Positions 49,144 to 61,217 of a stretch of DNA of 64,000 bases are shown piece by piece. Location of the stretch: NCBI RefSeq assembly GCF_001632365.1, contig NW_024468519.1, positions 320,831 to 384,830 of the forward strand, written 5' to 3'. The notes under the pieces were generated by a model, which ran no database searches, was not told the DNA's origin, and saw nothing but the letters and a program-made list of their open reading frames with translations. The DNA is from Laetiporus sulphureus 93-53 (Eukaryota; Basidiomycota; Agaricomycetes; Polyporales; Laetiporaceae). The position numbers and the translations under genes are program-made. The number at the start of each line of letters is the position of its first letter. Position 1 is the stretch's first letter.

Positions 49144-49622
49144 CGTTCTGTAGTGGGAAAGTACCGAATGCTCGGGTGTATGTGATTTCGCTCTAAACCT
49201 CTGCCGAGAACTCGTTCAAGAGCGCCGACTCTCGCTGTGGTTGAATACGTGGTGATTTAGCGCCTACTGTGGGCTCAGTATCTCATTAAACACCACGATC
49301 CCAAATTAATGACCGGACGGGTCTTTCGGCAGTCATTCGCTCCCGCAAATGTTCTTCAGCATGGTTCCTTCAAATGTAATGCCAATCCACGGCTCACTGG
49401 ATGGGCTTCTGGGCCAGCGTACGCAGTTTGTATGCCGATAACCATGCTTCAAGAGGCGCTCGAGAGCTCTTGCGTGTAATTCGCATCTTGATAGAGCATC
49501 GAGCAATATTGAGAGCCGAATTCCATCTCCGTTCACTCTCACCCGCTTAACTTAAGCACGGGCTGCAGGGTCACTGCTCAGATGTGTTTCGCACCCTTTC
49601 GCCTACCTGTCCTCCTTCGAGC
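49144..49622. other. intergenic
   Basis: About 480 bases between the thioredoxin-like gene and the amidase. No gene is supported. A non-ATG frame open from 49584 continues into the amidase, but the first ATG is at 49623. Confidence 0.45.
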
Positions 49623-51598
49623 ATGTCCCCAAACGGCGACTTCTGCGTCTTTAGGCCGGGTCCCAAGCGCATCATGAACGGAACGTCGTCGGATTGGCGA
49701 GATATCGCTCGACGAAAGACCGCGGATAGGCAGGCTCGCCTAAGACAGTGGCCACATTGGCAACTGAAGGAGGCAGTCCCCAATTCGATAACGGATGTGT
49801 CGAATGTACCCACGTCCCAGCTAACAGCTCGAGAACACGAGATCGTGCATCAAGATGCCACTTCGCTCGTCGAACGCCTTCGTGATCGCCGTTATACCGC
49901 AGTCGAGGTTCTCGAGGCTTTCTGCCACGTTGCGACAATCGCCCAGGATCTGACTAATTGCCTCACGGAGATTATGTTCGAGGAGGGTTTGGCAAGAGCT
50001 CGGGAGCTTGATCAGTATTTGCGGCGCACAGGACAGGTTGTCGGACCTTTACACGGCCTGCCAGTTTCTATCAAGGATCACATACGTGTCAAGGGCTGCG
50101 ACGGTGCCACTGGCTATGTTACTTGGGCCTACCACAAGGTTGCGCCACAGGATGCTGTGGCGGTCGACATCCTCCGGAAAGCCGGAGCAATCATCTATGT
50201 GAAGACTGCCAACCCGCAGACTCTATTGGTACGTTGGCATCGCCTCATCGTTGTATTGACTCTTGGCTGACGGGCCGACTCTAGTCATTGGAAACGAATA
50301 ACAACATCTATGGTCGAACAAGTAACCCATTTAACCGAGGTGACTACAATTGCCGTATTTGTGTGGCATCATGCAGGCTAAGACATTCACACCACTCAGC
50401 GCTCACTCCGGGTGGCAGTTCCGGAGGAGAAAGCGCTTTGATCGCCCTTCATGGAAGCCCAATGGGTATTGGCACGGATATTGGCGGCTCTATCGTAAGC
50501 ATTCAAGTCTCTCATTCATCGTGGTACTGCGCTGACCGTACGTCGGTTGATGTTGCAGCGCATACCTGCTGCCCACATGGGTCTGTACGGACTGAAAGGC
50601 TCAGTGGGTCGGCTACCTCATGCCGGCTTGGAAGGTTCACACGATGGCATGGATGCAATCGTAGGCGCACTGGGCCCTCTTGCAACCTCTGCGCGAGATC
50701 TAGCCCTCTTCTGTCGTGTGATGCTTGAGTACGAGCCATGGCTCATCGAGCCGCCTCTTCTGGAGATTCCGTGGAAGCAAAGCTTAACGGAGGGGAAGGG
50801 ACTTCCCGAGAAGCTCTCGATCGCCATTCTGTGGGATGACGGGGTGGTAGCCCCGCATCCTCCAATCTTGGATGCGCTCAAGCGCACGAAGGACACGTTA
50901 ATCGCCGCAGGACATGACGTTATTTCGTGGATACCTATTGATCACAAGGAGGCATGGGATCTAATGGTGAGTCTACGAGCCGTCTAGCCCGACCCTTACT
51001 GACATCAGCACATTACTAGTTAAAGTTATACTTTCTCGATGGCGGAGAAGAATACCGGGAGACGATGAAACATGAGCCAATGGTCCCGCAAACGGAATGG
51101 ATCATGTCGCAAGTGCCTAACGAGGGAAAACCATACGCAGCGGAAGAGATTTTCAGGCTGAACGTCTCTCGCGAAGCTTTCCGCACCAGGATTGCTGCGC
51201 ATTGGAATGATACGAGATGGAGGACAGCCACTGGCAGACCCGTCGACGCTGTTCTCAGTCCGGTCGCTCCCACGTTAGCTCCGCCACATGACACGACGCG
51301 CTGGTGGGGATACACATCCTACTGGAACTTGTTGGATTTCCCCGCGGCAGTATTCCCAATTGGCAGATTCAGGGCTGGAAGCTACGTCCCTCTAGACGTC
51401 ACTGATGAGTTCGTTGCTAGCCCGAACGCGCGGAGTGCGGAGGAGCAGTACGTCAGGAGACAGTGGGTCTCGCAAACCTACGATAATGCATCTGTCAGTT
51501 TGCAGTTGATTGGCAGACGATTGAATGAAGAGAGATTGCTGGGTGTGCTTTCTGTAGTGGAGGGGGCGATGCGGAAGTCACAAGGGAATGGGGCATAG
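49623..51598 (+). CDS. amidase signature family enzyme (acetamidase/fatty-acid-amide-hydrolase-like)
   Basis: Five exons. The first ATG is at 49623; an alternative at 49674 (MNGTSSDWRDIARRKTADRQ) gives the usual acetamidase beginning. The catalytic Lys lies in GLPVSIKDHIRVKG, then KTANPQTLLSLETNNNIYGR across an intron with SNPFNR, then ALTPGGSSGGESALIALHGS (cis-Ser) and GIGTDIGGSIR, the nucleophilic Ser, with the Arg supplied by the next exon RIPAAHMGLYGLKGSVGRLP. The later blocks are EGSHDGMDAIVGALGPLATS, VDAVLSPVAPTLAPPHDTTR and WWGYTSYWNLLDFPAAVFPI. The Ser-cisSer-Lys triad is complete. The substrate (acetamide, other short amides or fatty acid amides) cannot be read from sequence. Length is about 560 residues, normal for fungal members. 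It is followed by a long gap without a recognised gene. Confidence 0.9.
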
Positions 51599-53562
51599 GC
51601 AGGCTTGTACGTAGTTTAAACAGACGAAATGCATGTGGCATGGGCACCAGCCTGCGGAGACAACATTTTGGGATACCTAGAATCTGCGTGCGATGCCGCA
51701 AGTCTATGAGGAAGCATACTGCAAAAGCAGACTGCGGTATTCCACGGCTGCACATCAATCAGCGCAATTGGCGTGCGTGCAAGAGCTGAAAATCGCGCCT
51801 ATTTCCGACACTCCCAACGACTCGGGCAGCAAGGGGGTTACCAGACTGATTCAGGGGTACCTCGTCTAACACCGCCTGCATGCACATACCTTAATATCCG
51901 CCAATGGGCTGATCGCACAGTATGACCGCACGGGAAACACCGCTCGGGACCAAGAGAGATGCGAGGAATCTAGTGGAGCGCAACTGACGTCTCGGCAAGA
52001 TAGGTGGGACTCAATCATCAGATGCCGTTGCCTGATACAGCCAGTGTGAATGCCGTCGTCAACAGGATGTGCACTTGTGACCGTTGTGGCGTTTTACGCG
52101 AAGAGTCATAGACGGTGCATATGGATGAGAACGTCTGGGCTGACGAAAGCTGGATGGTAAGACCCGAGTAGTAGGTGTATTCGGCTGTAAGCACACCTCT
52201 CATCGGACAGAACCTACGGTGGTTCAGGCAGATCTTGTAGTTTCCTTTCTCAACCGCCAAGGTATGATAATTGCTTTGACAGCCGATTGACACGGGACCG
52301 AACGCGTGAAAATCAACGGCAGGATCATGAAGACAAGTCACTGCGGTCCTCGAGTCGCGCCACAAAACATTATAGGGGGTCATACACCAGTGACTCGAGG
52401 CATACGCAGCTCTGATGCGTGACGCCCTAAGCGGTTGAGTCATCGCGGAGGGACGCTCTGTAACAGTATCTGCCACGTTGATGGAGCACAGCCAGATTGT
52501 ACGCGGTGGTGATCCGTATGACAGCGTTCGACCGCCGCTGAGCTCAGACGCAATGGATGTCCGCTGATGGCAGCCGAGCCTGCAGGCAGTTGGAGTGTTT
52601 TACAGGGAAGCCAGCGGTGCAGAGATAGTTGGGCGCGGAATGATCTGAGATCATGGATCAGGATTGTTGTGTTTTAGAAGTGATGGCAGTCCATCGCAAT
52701 GCAAAAGCGTCTTTTTTCACGAAAGCAGGAGAGATTATTGCCATCCGGAGGAGGTCTGAGACAGTGATGGTCGTTTGTCACTCCCGCTGTGGCGTGGCTG
52801 AGGGTGAGCACACCGTGTGAGACCGTCGCGTGCTGATGGGAGATCTCACGAGGTTTGTCTGCATACCACCTTTCAGATGCAATGCCCACCATCCCCCGTG
52901 TTCCAGCCGTTCGACGTCCAATTCATGGAAGCTCAAATCCAAAGTGGTTAGATCCCGACCAGTCCAGTCTCTCGTTCCCGCTATTGTCGTCAACGTTAAC
53001 GGCTTGCTCGACAGGTCCATGCGCATTGAAGGGCGGCCTGTGACTTGGCGTGGCACCTAATGCAGATAATTGATGTCATTTCGCAAGGCTGTACCTCATC
53101 GGCGTATCTAGATACATTTCATCTGCACGAAAACTAGTTTCTAGACGCATATTATCCAGAAACGATGCGTGCAGCGCTGGGTCCGAGCGCCCAAACCGGA
53201 GATGGATGAGGGACTGTGCCTGTACCTCCGCTCCGGACGATTGACAACCGGGAAGCTTGGGAATAGTGCGTTCAATTGAAACGTTGCTGATGTCGACGAC
53301 TAACGGTCACTCATGTCTTGACTTCTCCGGTGCTAAACGCATTCCCTTCAGGCGCGCCGAATACTCTATTTGTCAGTAGGGCTGTTGCAAGTACCCAGCC
53401 ACCCGTCCATGTATAAAAGGGATGTTCGCGGTCATGCAGCAAGACCACTCAGCAGTCTTGCATACCCGCCCCTCCACCCTCCCGTACCCTTCTCGCTTCC
53501 AGTACGTGTGCCTTCTTTCAACCATCTGTACAACGCCACTGAGCATACAACTAGACCTCAGC
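51599..53562. other. 2 kb stretch without a recognised gene
   Basis: No gene is supported. A minus-strand frame at 52018-52443 starts with a real ATG (MTQPLRASRIRAAYASSHWC), has several cysteines and ends hydrophobic, but shows no family match and no splice partners. The remaining frames are short. The right end holds the TATA box and leader of the acetyltransferase gene. Confidence 0.45.
53412..53419 (+). promoter_or_regulatory. TATA box of the acetyltransferase gene
   Basis: TATAAAAG, about 150 bases upstream of the ATG at 53563, in an otherwise GC-balanced leader. A CT-rich stretch follows. Frames that read through the leader are upstream of the chosen ATG. Confidence 0.55.
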
Positions 53563-54766
53563 ATGCCCGGATTGAACGCAGCACAAACTGTGTCTCGAGT
53601 AATTGTCCAGCATGACACGGCCGACGACTACCTGACCGCAACGTATCCTACTCTACGCCGCCACGAGGCCTCAGCCAATATCGTCCTTGCACACGCCCTC
53701 AAGCGTGTCACTGCAGAAGCCGCCTTGAGCAGGTTCCCGTTCTTATGCGATGAGGATGTGGATGCATACTTCCAGAATTTGGAACCCACTCACTTCCAAC
53801 CTCGTCGCAATGCCGACTCATTCTGGTTGACGATGTGGAGTCCCTCTGCTTCCGGTCGTCCCATCCTTGACCTTGTGCTGACTTGCGTCAATTGGACGCT
53901 CGGCGAATATCCCATCTTCATTTGGGCTCCTCATCACCGCAGATCATTCTCATCGGAGTGGTTGAAGCATCAAATAGTCGAACTCACAGAGTTCTTGCGC
54001 TCCTGCGTGCCTCCAGAGCGGGTGTTCTCAGTCTTTGGCATGACTCACCTCGTCAAGGCGTTCGCCCGCCAGTGGACAGCCTTGACGGGCTTCCAAGTGG
54101 AGCCAGAGCCATTCTACGCAGCACACTTCTCGTATTGCACGCCGCAGACGTTCCGCGATTCGGACGGGATCCTCCCGCCCGGCCACGCCCTTAGAAGAGC
54201 AAATTTGCATGATCTAGACGCTGTTGCCCAACTCTGCAAGGAATTCGCAGACGATACGGTGAGTGTTCCCTGCGCTCGATGTCTCTCCGATCGCTCGCTT
54301 AGATGAATTCTCTCCGCATCCAGGTCTTCTTCCCGCTTTCTATAGACAAGGCTCGCGTAGAAGCGCGTGAACTGATTATGAAGGGCCAGATCTGGGTCTA
54401 CGATGCAGACGGATCGATCACGACTATCTGCGCGGTCACGCGAAACTCCCAACGCGTTTCCGCCATCACGAAGGTGTATACGACACCCATATGGCGGCGG
54501 AGAAGATGCGCGGAACTCCTCGTACGCGATGTCACTGCCAGGTGGGTAGTGCTCGGCATATACTATGCGCCCGACGCTAATCAGACATTAGGCTCCTCTT
54601 TGATTGCGGCAAAGACTCCGTCGTCCTCTATGTCGGACATGACAACAGCGCGCAGCGCGTCTACGACCGGGTGGGTTTCGCCGGTCTATGTGGCAGGGAC
54701 AAACCCGAAGGCGTCGAAGACTCATTGGAGCTCGGGTTCATCGGGACGAAGAGAGGCCACTGGTGA
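53563..54766 (+). CDS. GNAT-family acetyltransferase
   Basis: Three exons join in frame: 53563-54258, 54324-54541 and 54592 to the TGA at 54764-54766. The start is MPGLNAAQTVSRVIVQHDTA. The N-terminal 190 residues are the poorly conserved region typical of this fungal group (FWLTMWSPSASGRPILDLVL). The GNAT core follows: LRRANLHDLDAVAQLCKEFA, KARVEARELIMKGQIWVYD, ITTICAVTRNSQRVSAITKV, then YTTPIWRRRRCAELLVRDVT, which holds the acetyl-CoA pyrophosphate loop (R-R-x-x-C-A form), then LLFDCGKDSVVLYVGHDNSA and QRVYDRVGFAGLCG, the tail of the fold. It should transfer an acetyl group to an unknown amine. The protein ends FIGTKRGHW. The same architecture is frequent in agaricomycete GNAT proteins. Confidence 0.85.
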
Positions 54767-55334
54767 AATAAGTTCAAGAATAATTGCACATTGAACTCAA
54801 TGAAAATCTGCGCTGACGACATCCCTCACCCTTGCAATAGTGTATCCATAGCAAGTTCGCATCTTCGTATATTTATAGCGCGCCTCCTCTCTCCGTCGCA
54901 ATCAATTATTCGCGATCCATCCCGTTGTTCTACCATTGTAGGTTAGTTTCTTGTAGAGCTAGTGCCTACTATAATCCTGCCATACTCGCACGTCACAGGT
55001 ACATAGTCCCCATAATCGCAATCGCACTTTGCCTCACGGTCCGGAAATAAACAACTTGTCAAATGTCATTGCATTGTCATAGTGCAGTGGGAACATACCG
55101 ACTCCCCAGAACCTGGCGCGGAACGGTACTTAGAATGTACACCTTTGTCACGGATTGCTGCGCCCTCTGGACCCTTCATGTCCCGAAACGACTGCTGAGG
55201 GACTTTGCCGGCTCGGAGTGAACACGTATACGGCCGGCCAGTCCGATAACATTGTCAAGCCTTCATTGTACGCTGATGTTGCGCTCGGAGGGCCATCGTC
55301 AAAATTAAAGCTCGAACAAAACCTCCGTCTGTGT
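54767..55334. other. intergenic between converging genes
   Basis: About 570 bases between the acetyltransferase and the 3' end of the decayed MoaA-MoaC gene. Nothing else is supported. Confidence 0.5.
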
Positions 55335-58210
55335 CCCTTACCTTTTGCAACACCGTGACGTCGCATATTACCCTCTCATCTCCAGTAACAGCCTTCAACA
55401 TATCCCAGACAGTAAAAAATTTAATGAGCACAGCCGTCAACGCCTCTATCTCTACGCCGGTCTTCCCTTTGCATGTCACCTCTGCGCGACACACTATGCT
55501 GTACAACTCCGGCTCTGGAGCGCACCCTTGGGAAGCTGTTCCGACATCGGGGATTTGCGATAGCCTTCGATCTAACCCCACCTCCTTCGCGCCCTGAGGA
55601 TCCAGAAGGTGATCGATGAAATTCTGGCTCGAAGCGTAATGTGTACATGCGCAACCTGCAGAGGTTGGCATGGTGGGATTAGATCGGAGGTCCTTTCGCA
55701 GGCTGTGATCGCAGCCAGCTGTGCAACGGTCAAAGCGACCCTCCTTGATCCTTGCATCGCGATCCAGCCATCGAATTCTCAAGCGGAGTGGATGCCGCCT
55801 TCTCTGCGACGTTCGTGCGGCGATACAGCTCGGTGACGCGATGCACGCGACTTTGGCAATGCGGTCCCTTACGTACCATGGACCCTTGTCGGAGACATCC
55901 ACCATCGATGCCCGGCTTGACGTGTCGAGATGGGTAAGTCGGGGAGTATTTGGAGCTTCCTCCAGGCTTCGAGACGAATTACTAAAACAGCAGTTGATGG
56001 ACCATTACGGTACGACGGACGAGGGGGATTACATGGAACGTGTGCGCGTTGAACACACGCAACCGTCTCGCATCAAGACGGAGACCTGCAAAGGGACGGA
56101 TCAGGACGGGATCAAACGCACCCAGTGGTTGGCGACGAACGTGAGTTCGAGGAAGGACTTAACACCGCAGACATGAAGCGATTTGCACACGTGGCAAATG
56201 CTTAGCAAATGTCAACAGGTTTTTTGCCTTTGTGATCTCAATTTGCTATGGTTCCTTCCCACATTCCATATTAAGTATTTGCACATAATATGTTGGAGGC
56301 AGAAATTTAAATCATATATTTTAAGAAATGACACCATTTTCAAACTCGCCAAATACATTTAGAATTTGAGTGCTGTTGAATGTAATCATACATTTTTGAA
56401 TTCCAAACCATCACATGTATAAATATCCAGTAGCAGATGAAGGTGTAATTACGAATGACTTTCATTCTAGTAATCTTGGTTAGAATGACTTCAGTAGGGA
56501 AGTAGAATGTAGGCATAATTACACCTTTGTCTGCTACTGGGTATTTTATATGTGTGATGGTTTGGAATTCAAAAATGTATGATTACATTCAACAGCACTC
56601 AAATTCTAAATGTATTTGGTGAGTTTGAAAATGGTGTTATTTCTTAAAATATATGATTTAAATTTCTGCCTCCAACATATTATATGCAAATACTTAATAT
56701 GGAATGTGGGAAGGAACCATAGCAAATTGAGATCACAAAGGCAAAAAACCTGTCGACATTTGCTAAGCATTTGCCACGTGTGCAAAACGCTTCATGTCTG
56801 CGGTGTAACCTCCGATCAGTATCATGGTCACGGGCCGATTCGTTGCAATATCAATGTCTTCCATACCAGCTTTGCTTGCTTGTCCCTGACCGCACTGCCC
56901 ATGGTCCACAGGAGCGTGTCATCGGTCATGCCGCATCGCATCTCGTAAGATAGTGAAATCTCTTTGGCACCGAACATGCAAGCCTAACGGAGCGTACAGC
57001 GTGAGATTGGCGTGGAAAAATCTCGGTCGCGACTAGCTATCGGGAGCACAAGTCTTACCTTTATTTGGCTGTCTGCGGTGAGCCTGAGTCGGTTGCACGA
57101 CCCGCAGAAATGGTGGGACTGATGAGGGCGAGACTTTCTCTGTGGCCTGGGACGATGTATGATCGGGTGGCGTCGTTGAGTCCGTCAGGTGCTTTGATGG
57201 AATCCGGGCGTTTCGCCCTAATGCGATCCAGCAGTTCTGAGGAGGTGTCCAATTTCGCCCTTATCCCATTTGTGGCATGCGTAGTGCATGTGAGAAGAGC
57301 GCGCAGCGTTGCTATCATCAGATACGTCACCTGTCAATGACAGGAACTCGATAAACCGTATGGAAAATTCCTTGTCCTTTGTCAGGTGGATAAGGTGCAG
57401 CACCTCGACGTCGTTCCAACGACGACCTGTAGTTCACCGATCATAGGCCACACGCCAGTGTCGTGCTAAGCGAGTGAACACTGCGTCATGGCCGATCCGA
57501 CGGGCCATAATCTCAAACTCGAACGGGCCGAGAGTACCTTAGCTGCAATTTGATTAAGACGCAGACCAATAATCTCGGGCGTACCTCAAATTGAAGTGTG
57601 TGAGACCATTCTCGACCAGCACCGGTAAGCGACCCTCTAACGCAATGCCGTTACTTTTCATGCCGAGAAAAGGCCGTGCTGCCGCAATCCGTTCAAGGGT
57701 GCTGTACGAGGGTCATGCGATGAGGTTCAGGTACTCCGCAAGCGACGCACATACCGACAACCTGGATGAGACCCTTTCTCACCGTGGGTTCCCGTCGGAA
57801 AGCCTGATCTTGGCTACCTGCTCTCGACAAACAATGTCGCGAGCCGGATGTGTGCTGGAGGGGACAGCTAATCGCCCTCACTTGGCGTGCAATAGAAGCC
57901 TATGCATTGACAGTCATTATTGTCAAGTCAGCAAGGGACACCCAAGATGCATCTGAACAAACATACTTTCGTCAGCGATATCCGGAAATAGCTGTCTGGA
58001 TCAGAAAGGGCGAGACACGCTTCTTTGAGCCAATCTTGTGCAATTCGCCTGATCCCGTCGGTTCAGCATCTGGATCTTACCGAAGACGTTCTTACGACAT
58101 GCCTTAATTTGATTCCTCACAACCTGTCCCGCCCACATCCACCTGCTCCACACTCGCTTAGCTTGATACCGCGGCAGACGGCGAACTGCTGCAGACGTAG
58201 CCTCAGCCAT
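55335..58210 (-). pseudogene. decayed MoaA-MoaC fusion gene for molybdenum cofactor synthesis (cnxABC type)
   Basis: Read on the minus strand, all parts of a MoaA-MoaC fusion appear in order but in shifting frames. A basic mitochondrial-like start (ATG at 58208-58210) leads to SDPDSYFRISLTK, a damaged radical-SAM cysteine region with GFYCTPSEGD then TAG (about 57868-57900), REPTVRKGLIQVVG, SNGIALEGRLPVLVENGLTH, FEFEIMARRIGHDAV, NDVEVLHLIHLTKDKEFSIR, SYIVPGHRESLALIS, HFCGSCNRLRLTADSQIKV (second cluster cysteines), GMTDDTLLWTMGSAVRD and AGMEDIDIATNRP with MILIGG. After a 643-bp transposon the MoaC half follows: LTHLDTSSRASMVDVSDK, LTVAQLAAITACERTSDLIP, PCQPL in place of Cys-His-Pro-Leu, and TGVEIEALTAV with VWDMLKAV. 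The in-frame stop, several frameshifts and the lost His argue it is dead. The fusion is the arrangement known from Aspergillus cnxABC, which makes cyclic pyranopterin monophosphate. Confidence 0.85.
56163..56805. mobile_element. 643-bp palindromic MITE with TAA target duplication
   Basis: The whole element is an inverted repeat. Left arm about 56163-56450 and right arm about 56516-56805 are nearly identical (roughly 98% by eye), with terminal sequence CACCGCAGACATGAAGCG. Flanking bases are TAA at 56160-56162 and TAA at 56806-56808, a 3-bp target-site duplication. It is AT-rich unlike its surroundings, has no coding capacity, and would fold into one long hairpin. A 3-bp TWA-type duplication fits PIF/Harbinger-type MITEs, but CACTA-type elements also make 3-bp duplications and start CAC, so the superfamily is open. 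It sits in the linker of the decayed MoaA-MoaC gene. Confidence 0.88.
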
Positions 58211-59138
58211 GGCACTGGATGGCGGAACATGTCAAGAGGATGAGAGCCGGTTCTCGATTCTTTCCGTCGGCTTCATACCACTGTCAGGCAAGCTGCGTCA
58301 GTACGTCTGCCCGAGTTGTGTTAAGTCATCCCGCTCGCCTAACTGTTGTGAACGCTCCTCGGTTATCTCCAAGTTTCAAGTACCGGTCAGCTGCAGTGGT
58401 GCAGATGCTCGCTGCGTTGCAGGGAGCGAGAATGTGACAGGTTGTACCGAATCAGTGTCCCAACAATTCCGCAGTTCGGCGTGGTGCTAATTAATTATAG
58501 GAGCGATTACGCTGTACGATCATCGCGAGACAGTTGCACGAACCATGAGCATATGAGTCACAGAAAATGCAGCAGAGTAGGATCTGCGGTGCCTGCAATT
58601 CGGAGTCGGCTGAAGCGGACGTCAGATATCAAGGAGCAATGCGAGGATTTTCGGCATTATTTGTCTGCAATTCATTATGCAAAGTTCATCATGACAAAGT
58701 CACCAATCACTGCAAGCGACGACGAGTCTAACGTTATGCTAGTCGAGCAGGAGTCAAACATGAAGTTGTGGCAAACTTGGAGGTTGATTACAAGCGATGC
58801 CAACGTCGTAGTCATAGCGATGGTCAACGCTAATTCGCGCCGCTCATAAAATTACAGACATTGTATTATTTCAAGACGGCCTCGGGTGCGCTTGCGCTCC
58901 TATATTCGTCAGACAAGGATATCCGGAGCCCGCGGAGGCTGAAGGAAACGTCTCGTCTGCCCACGGGAGACTACTATATTCACATCACAGCCCCCGCATC
59001 CAGATTTCATACACTGTCCAGTGCTCAGTCATGTCCTCCAATAGCCGCACTCTGAAGAGCCGCCCAGTCGCACGCAGACTCAGTGCATTCGACGCGATGA
59101 CCATTTGCACGCTGCATTCGTGCAAGTATATCTTCGTC
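58211..59138. other. stretch without a recognised gene
   Basis: About 930 bases. A plus-strand frame from 58442 to 58849 has no ATG at its start and no family features. It may be a gene remnant next to the dead MoaA-MoaC locus. The left end may hold the former promoter of that locus. Confidence 0.45.
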
Positions 59139-60924
59139 TCACTGCTCGCCATGGGGTCTTCCATGTTTGTGCTCTCGCATACCGGCCGCTGCGACGCGCC
59201 CCGCTAGCAAGCAAGGCTGTGAGCCCAACATAGGAGGAGCAATCTCGCGAGGAAGGCTCACCCAGTGCTCGGTGTCAATAGAGGACTCAAACACACTAGC
59301 CTGCAAGATCTTCTCAGTATCCGCATTGACGAGCCAGACCATCTCCACGGCCTGCCACTCATGCGCCTCACTGATGTCGGCGAGAATGTCAAGGCTCATT
59401 ACATCGCCTTTCTGTGCATCTGGGACAGACACCGTGAATGAGCAGCACATCGGAATAGGCGATCAGCTGATAACTCACTGCCAAAGCTTTGAAAAGCTGT
59501 TTTGACGTGCGTATCCACGGCATGAGAAAGTGGGTAGTCTTGATAGTGCTGCCTGCCCGCTTCACCCAATACTTCGAGGTTTTCAGCTTCTAGAGACAGC
59601 ATGTTCGTAATACTATCACTCGTGTGCTTCATCGTATCCGGAAGTAGTTTGATGTTGGTCTCCAACACACATGTAGCACCGCTACATGGTGCACGGGTCC
59701 AGGACGCTGGCGGTGGATGCGCACCAAGCAACGTATACGGCACCTTCGTGCGCTTCGTCTTCTTCACGTCGTCCACCGTAAAGTCGCACGACGCAGCCCC
59801 ACAACGCGCAACAGAGTCCAAGTACTGCGTAGCCCTGTACTACGAGCGACCACTTTGTGATGAGCTTCGGAATAGGCGCGCATACAGGGAAGGGCAGACC
59901 GACGATGTGTTTCGCGTTCCTCTCGTTACCCTCTTCACCCACCGTAAACGCGCTGCCGCCTCCGAGCCCGAAATCCTGGTCGAACCATACCTCGGGCACG
60001 CGATTGCTCAGGATCGTGAAGTAGTTGTCCGCCATCTTCATCTCATCACTCGATAAGCGCAGCAAGCGCAGGAGAGTGAGAAACTCCTCTGCTTTGGTGC
60101 GATGCATGATCGTGCCGTGACCGAGCCACGCGAAGGACGTATGTATATCGGAGAGGTAGGAGTCATCCGGTTTGGGGACATGAATCTCGCGAAGAGTGCT
60201 GGATAGGTGTTCATGAGGAGGCAGGAGGTGTATGGCGTGGGGCTCTTTTGTGCGCGCGATTCGTGCACGAAGCGTTTGGATGATCTCGGGACGTATCAGA
60301 TAGTCATCATCCTGGCCGGTGCGAGATGAACGTTGGGGAATGCGTCAAAGAAAGGAAGGCACGCACCTGTATGAAGCAATACGGAGTACTCGCTCCTGCA
60401 CAGGCAAAGAATCGACCCTGAAAGTACATGTTCCCCGGCGCATTGTGTATCTTCAGCTTATCTTTCGTGCAACCAGTGTATTCAAAGTCCTGCGGGCATG
60501 CTCAGCAGTGCACCAATGCGCGTACGATAGCTCAGAAGCTCGCCTTGAACGTCAAGTGCGTCGGATTGTTGTTCCATATCACGACCTGAGCGATGGTGTC
60601 ATCCAGCCACGGGCCACACAGAAGCGAGGTGATAAGTAAGACATTCGGGAAGCGAGCCCAGTTCAGCAGCACTGCGGTAGTGTCGGGCGTGCCAGTCGTG
60701 ACGTTCTTCACGCGCTCATAGTCTTCAAATTCCGGAGCATCCGCGCGGTAGGTCACAGGGAACGTCCGCGGAACGAAACCGATCTCATTGAGGATAGGAA
60801 GGTACAACGACGGCGGAGGCGGTTTGTCCTTCGACTTTCCCACAAAGTAATTCAGCGCGAGAGACAGCAAAATGGGCACCGCGACCGTCTGCACACCTCG
60901 CCAGATCTGCTGCCAGGTCAACAT
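59139..60924 (-). CDS. putative type II membrane glycosyltransferase
   Basis: The start is the ATG at 60922-60924. The N-terminus MLTWQQIWRGVQTVAVPILL with SLALNYFVG is a signal-anchor segment, followed by a proline stem (KPPPPSLYLPI). The catalytic part reads VLLITSLLCGPWLDDTIAQV and VVIWNNNPTHLTFK, then after an intron DFEYTGCTKDKLKIHNAPGN with MYFQGRFFACAGAS, and TPYCFIQ joined exactly across the next intron to DDDYLIRPEIIQTL. The Asp-Asp-Asp followed by a hydrophobic strand is a metal and nucleotide-sugar-binding DXD-type motif, and IWNNNP resembles GT-A type openings. Later, EMKMADNYFTILSNRVPEVW and CGAASCDFTVDDVKKTKRTK are seen. The family number cannot be assigned without a search, and a Golgi or ER enzyme is inferred from the anchor. 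Ends near 59139 with REHKHGRPHGEQ. It is divergent from the NIPSNAP gene, 293 bases away. Confidence 0.6.
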
Positions 60925-61217
60925 GGCAGAACAAGATGAGATACCGCCGTCGGAGCGTCGCGCCCTCCAACATCGACGACAGCGTGGTCGGCAGCTCGTA
61001 CTATCAGCCCAGGAACACGTGGCATCTTGATGGAAGGCACGTGTCGTTACCCCGCGCTGTCACCACCACGTCACTTAGCGCCCGTGGGCGATTTCGTTAA
61101 CGCCGCTTCAACTTGCATGCTCCGCCACCTGACTGCCACCGGCACACGGACTTGACGCTGTCCGCCCTCGAGATTGTCTGTCGCACTTATAAACGCCGCT
61201 CGCTCGACCGACTCAAC
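60925..61217. promoter_or_regulatory. bidirectional promoter region
   Basis: Divergent start codons of the putative glycosyltransferase (60924) and the NIPSNAP gene (61218) are 293 bases apart. A TATAAA-like word (TTATAAAC near 61187) lies too close to the NIPSNAP ATG to be its TATA box with confidence. Confidence 0.5.

Noticed and set aside
52018..52476. Minus-strand protein of 152 residues
   Set aside because: The frame begins at GTG, the first ATG is at 52443, and nothing recognisable is encoded; kept only as a scrap in the gap entry.
56610..56948. Open frame across the right arm of the MITE
   Set aside because: It lies mostly inside the palindromic element and is mirrored by the other arm; it is not a transposase and has no domain.
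58442..58849. Plus-strand gene of about 135 residues
   Set aside because: It opens with a TTG codon, has no family features and no splice partner; probably chance or a remnant.
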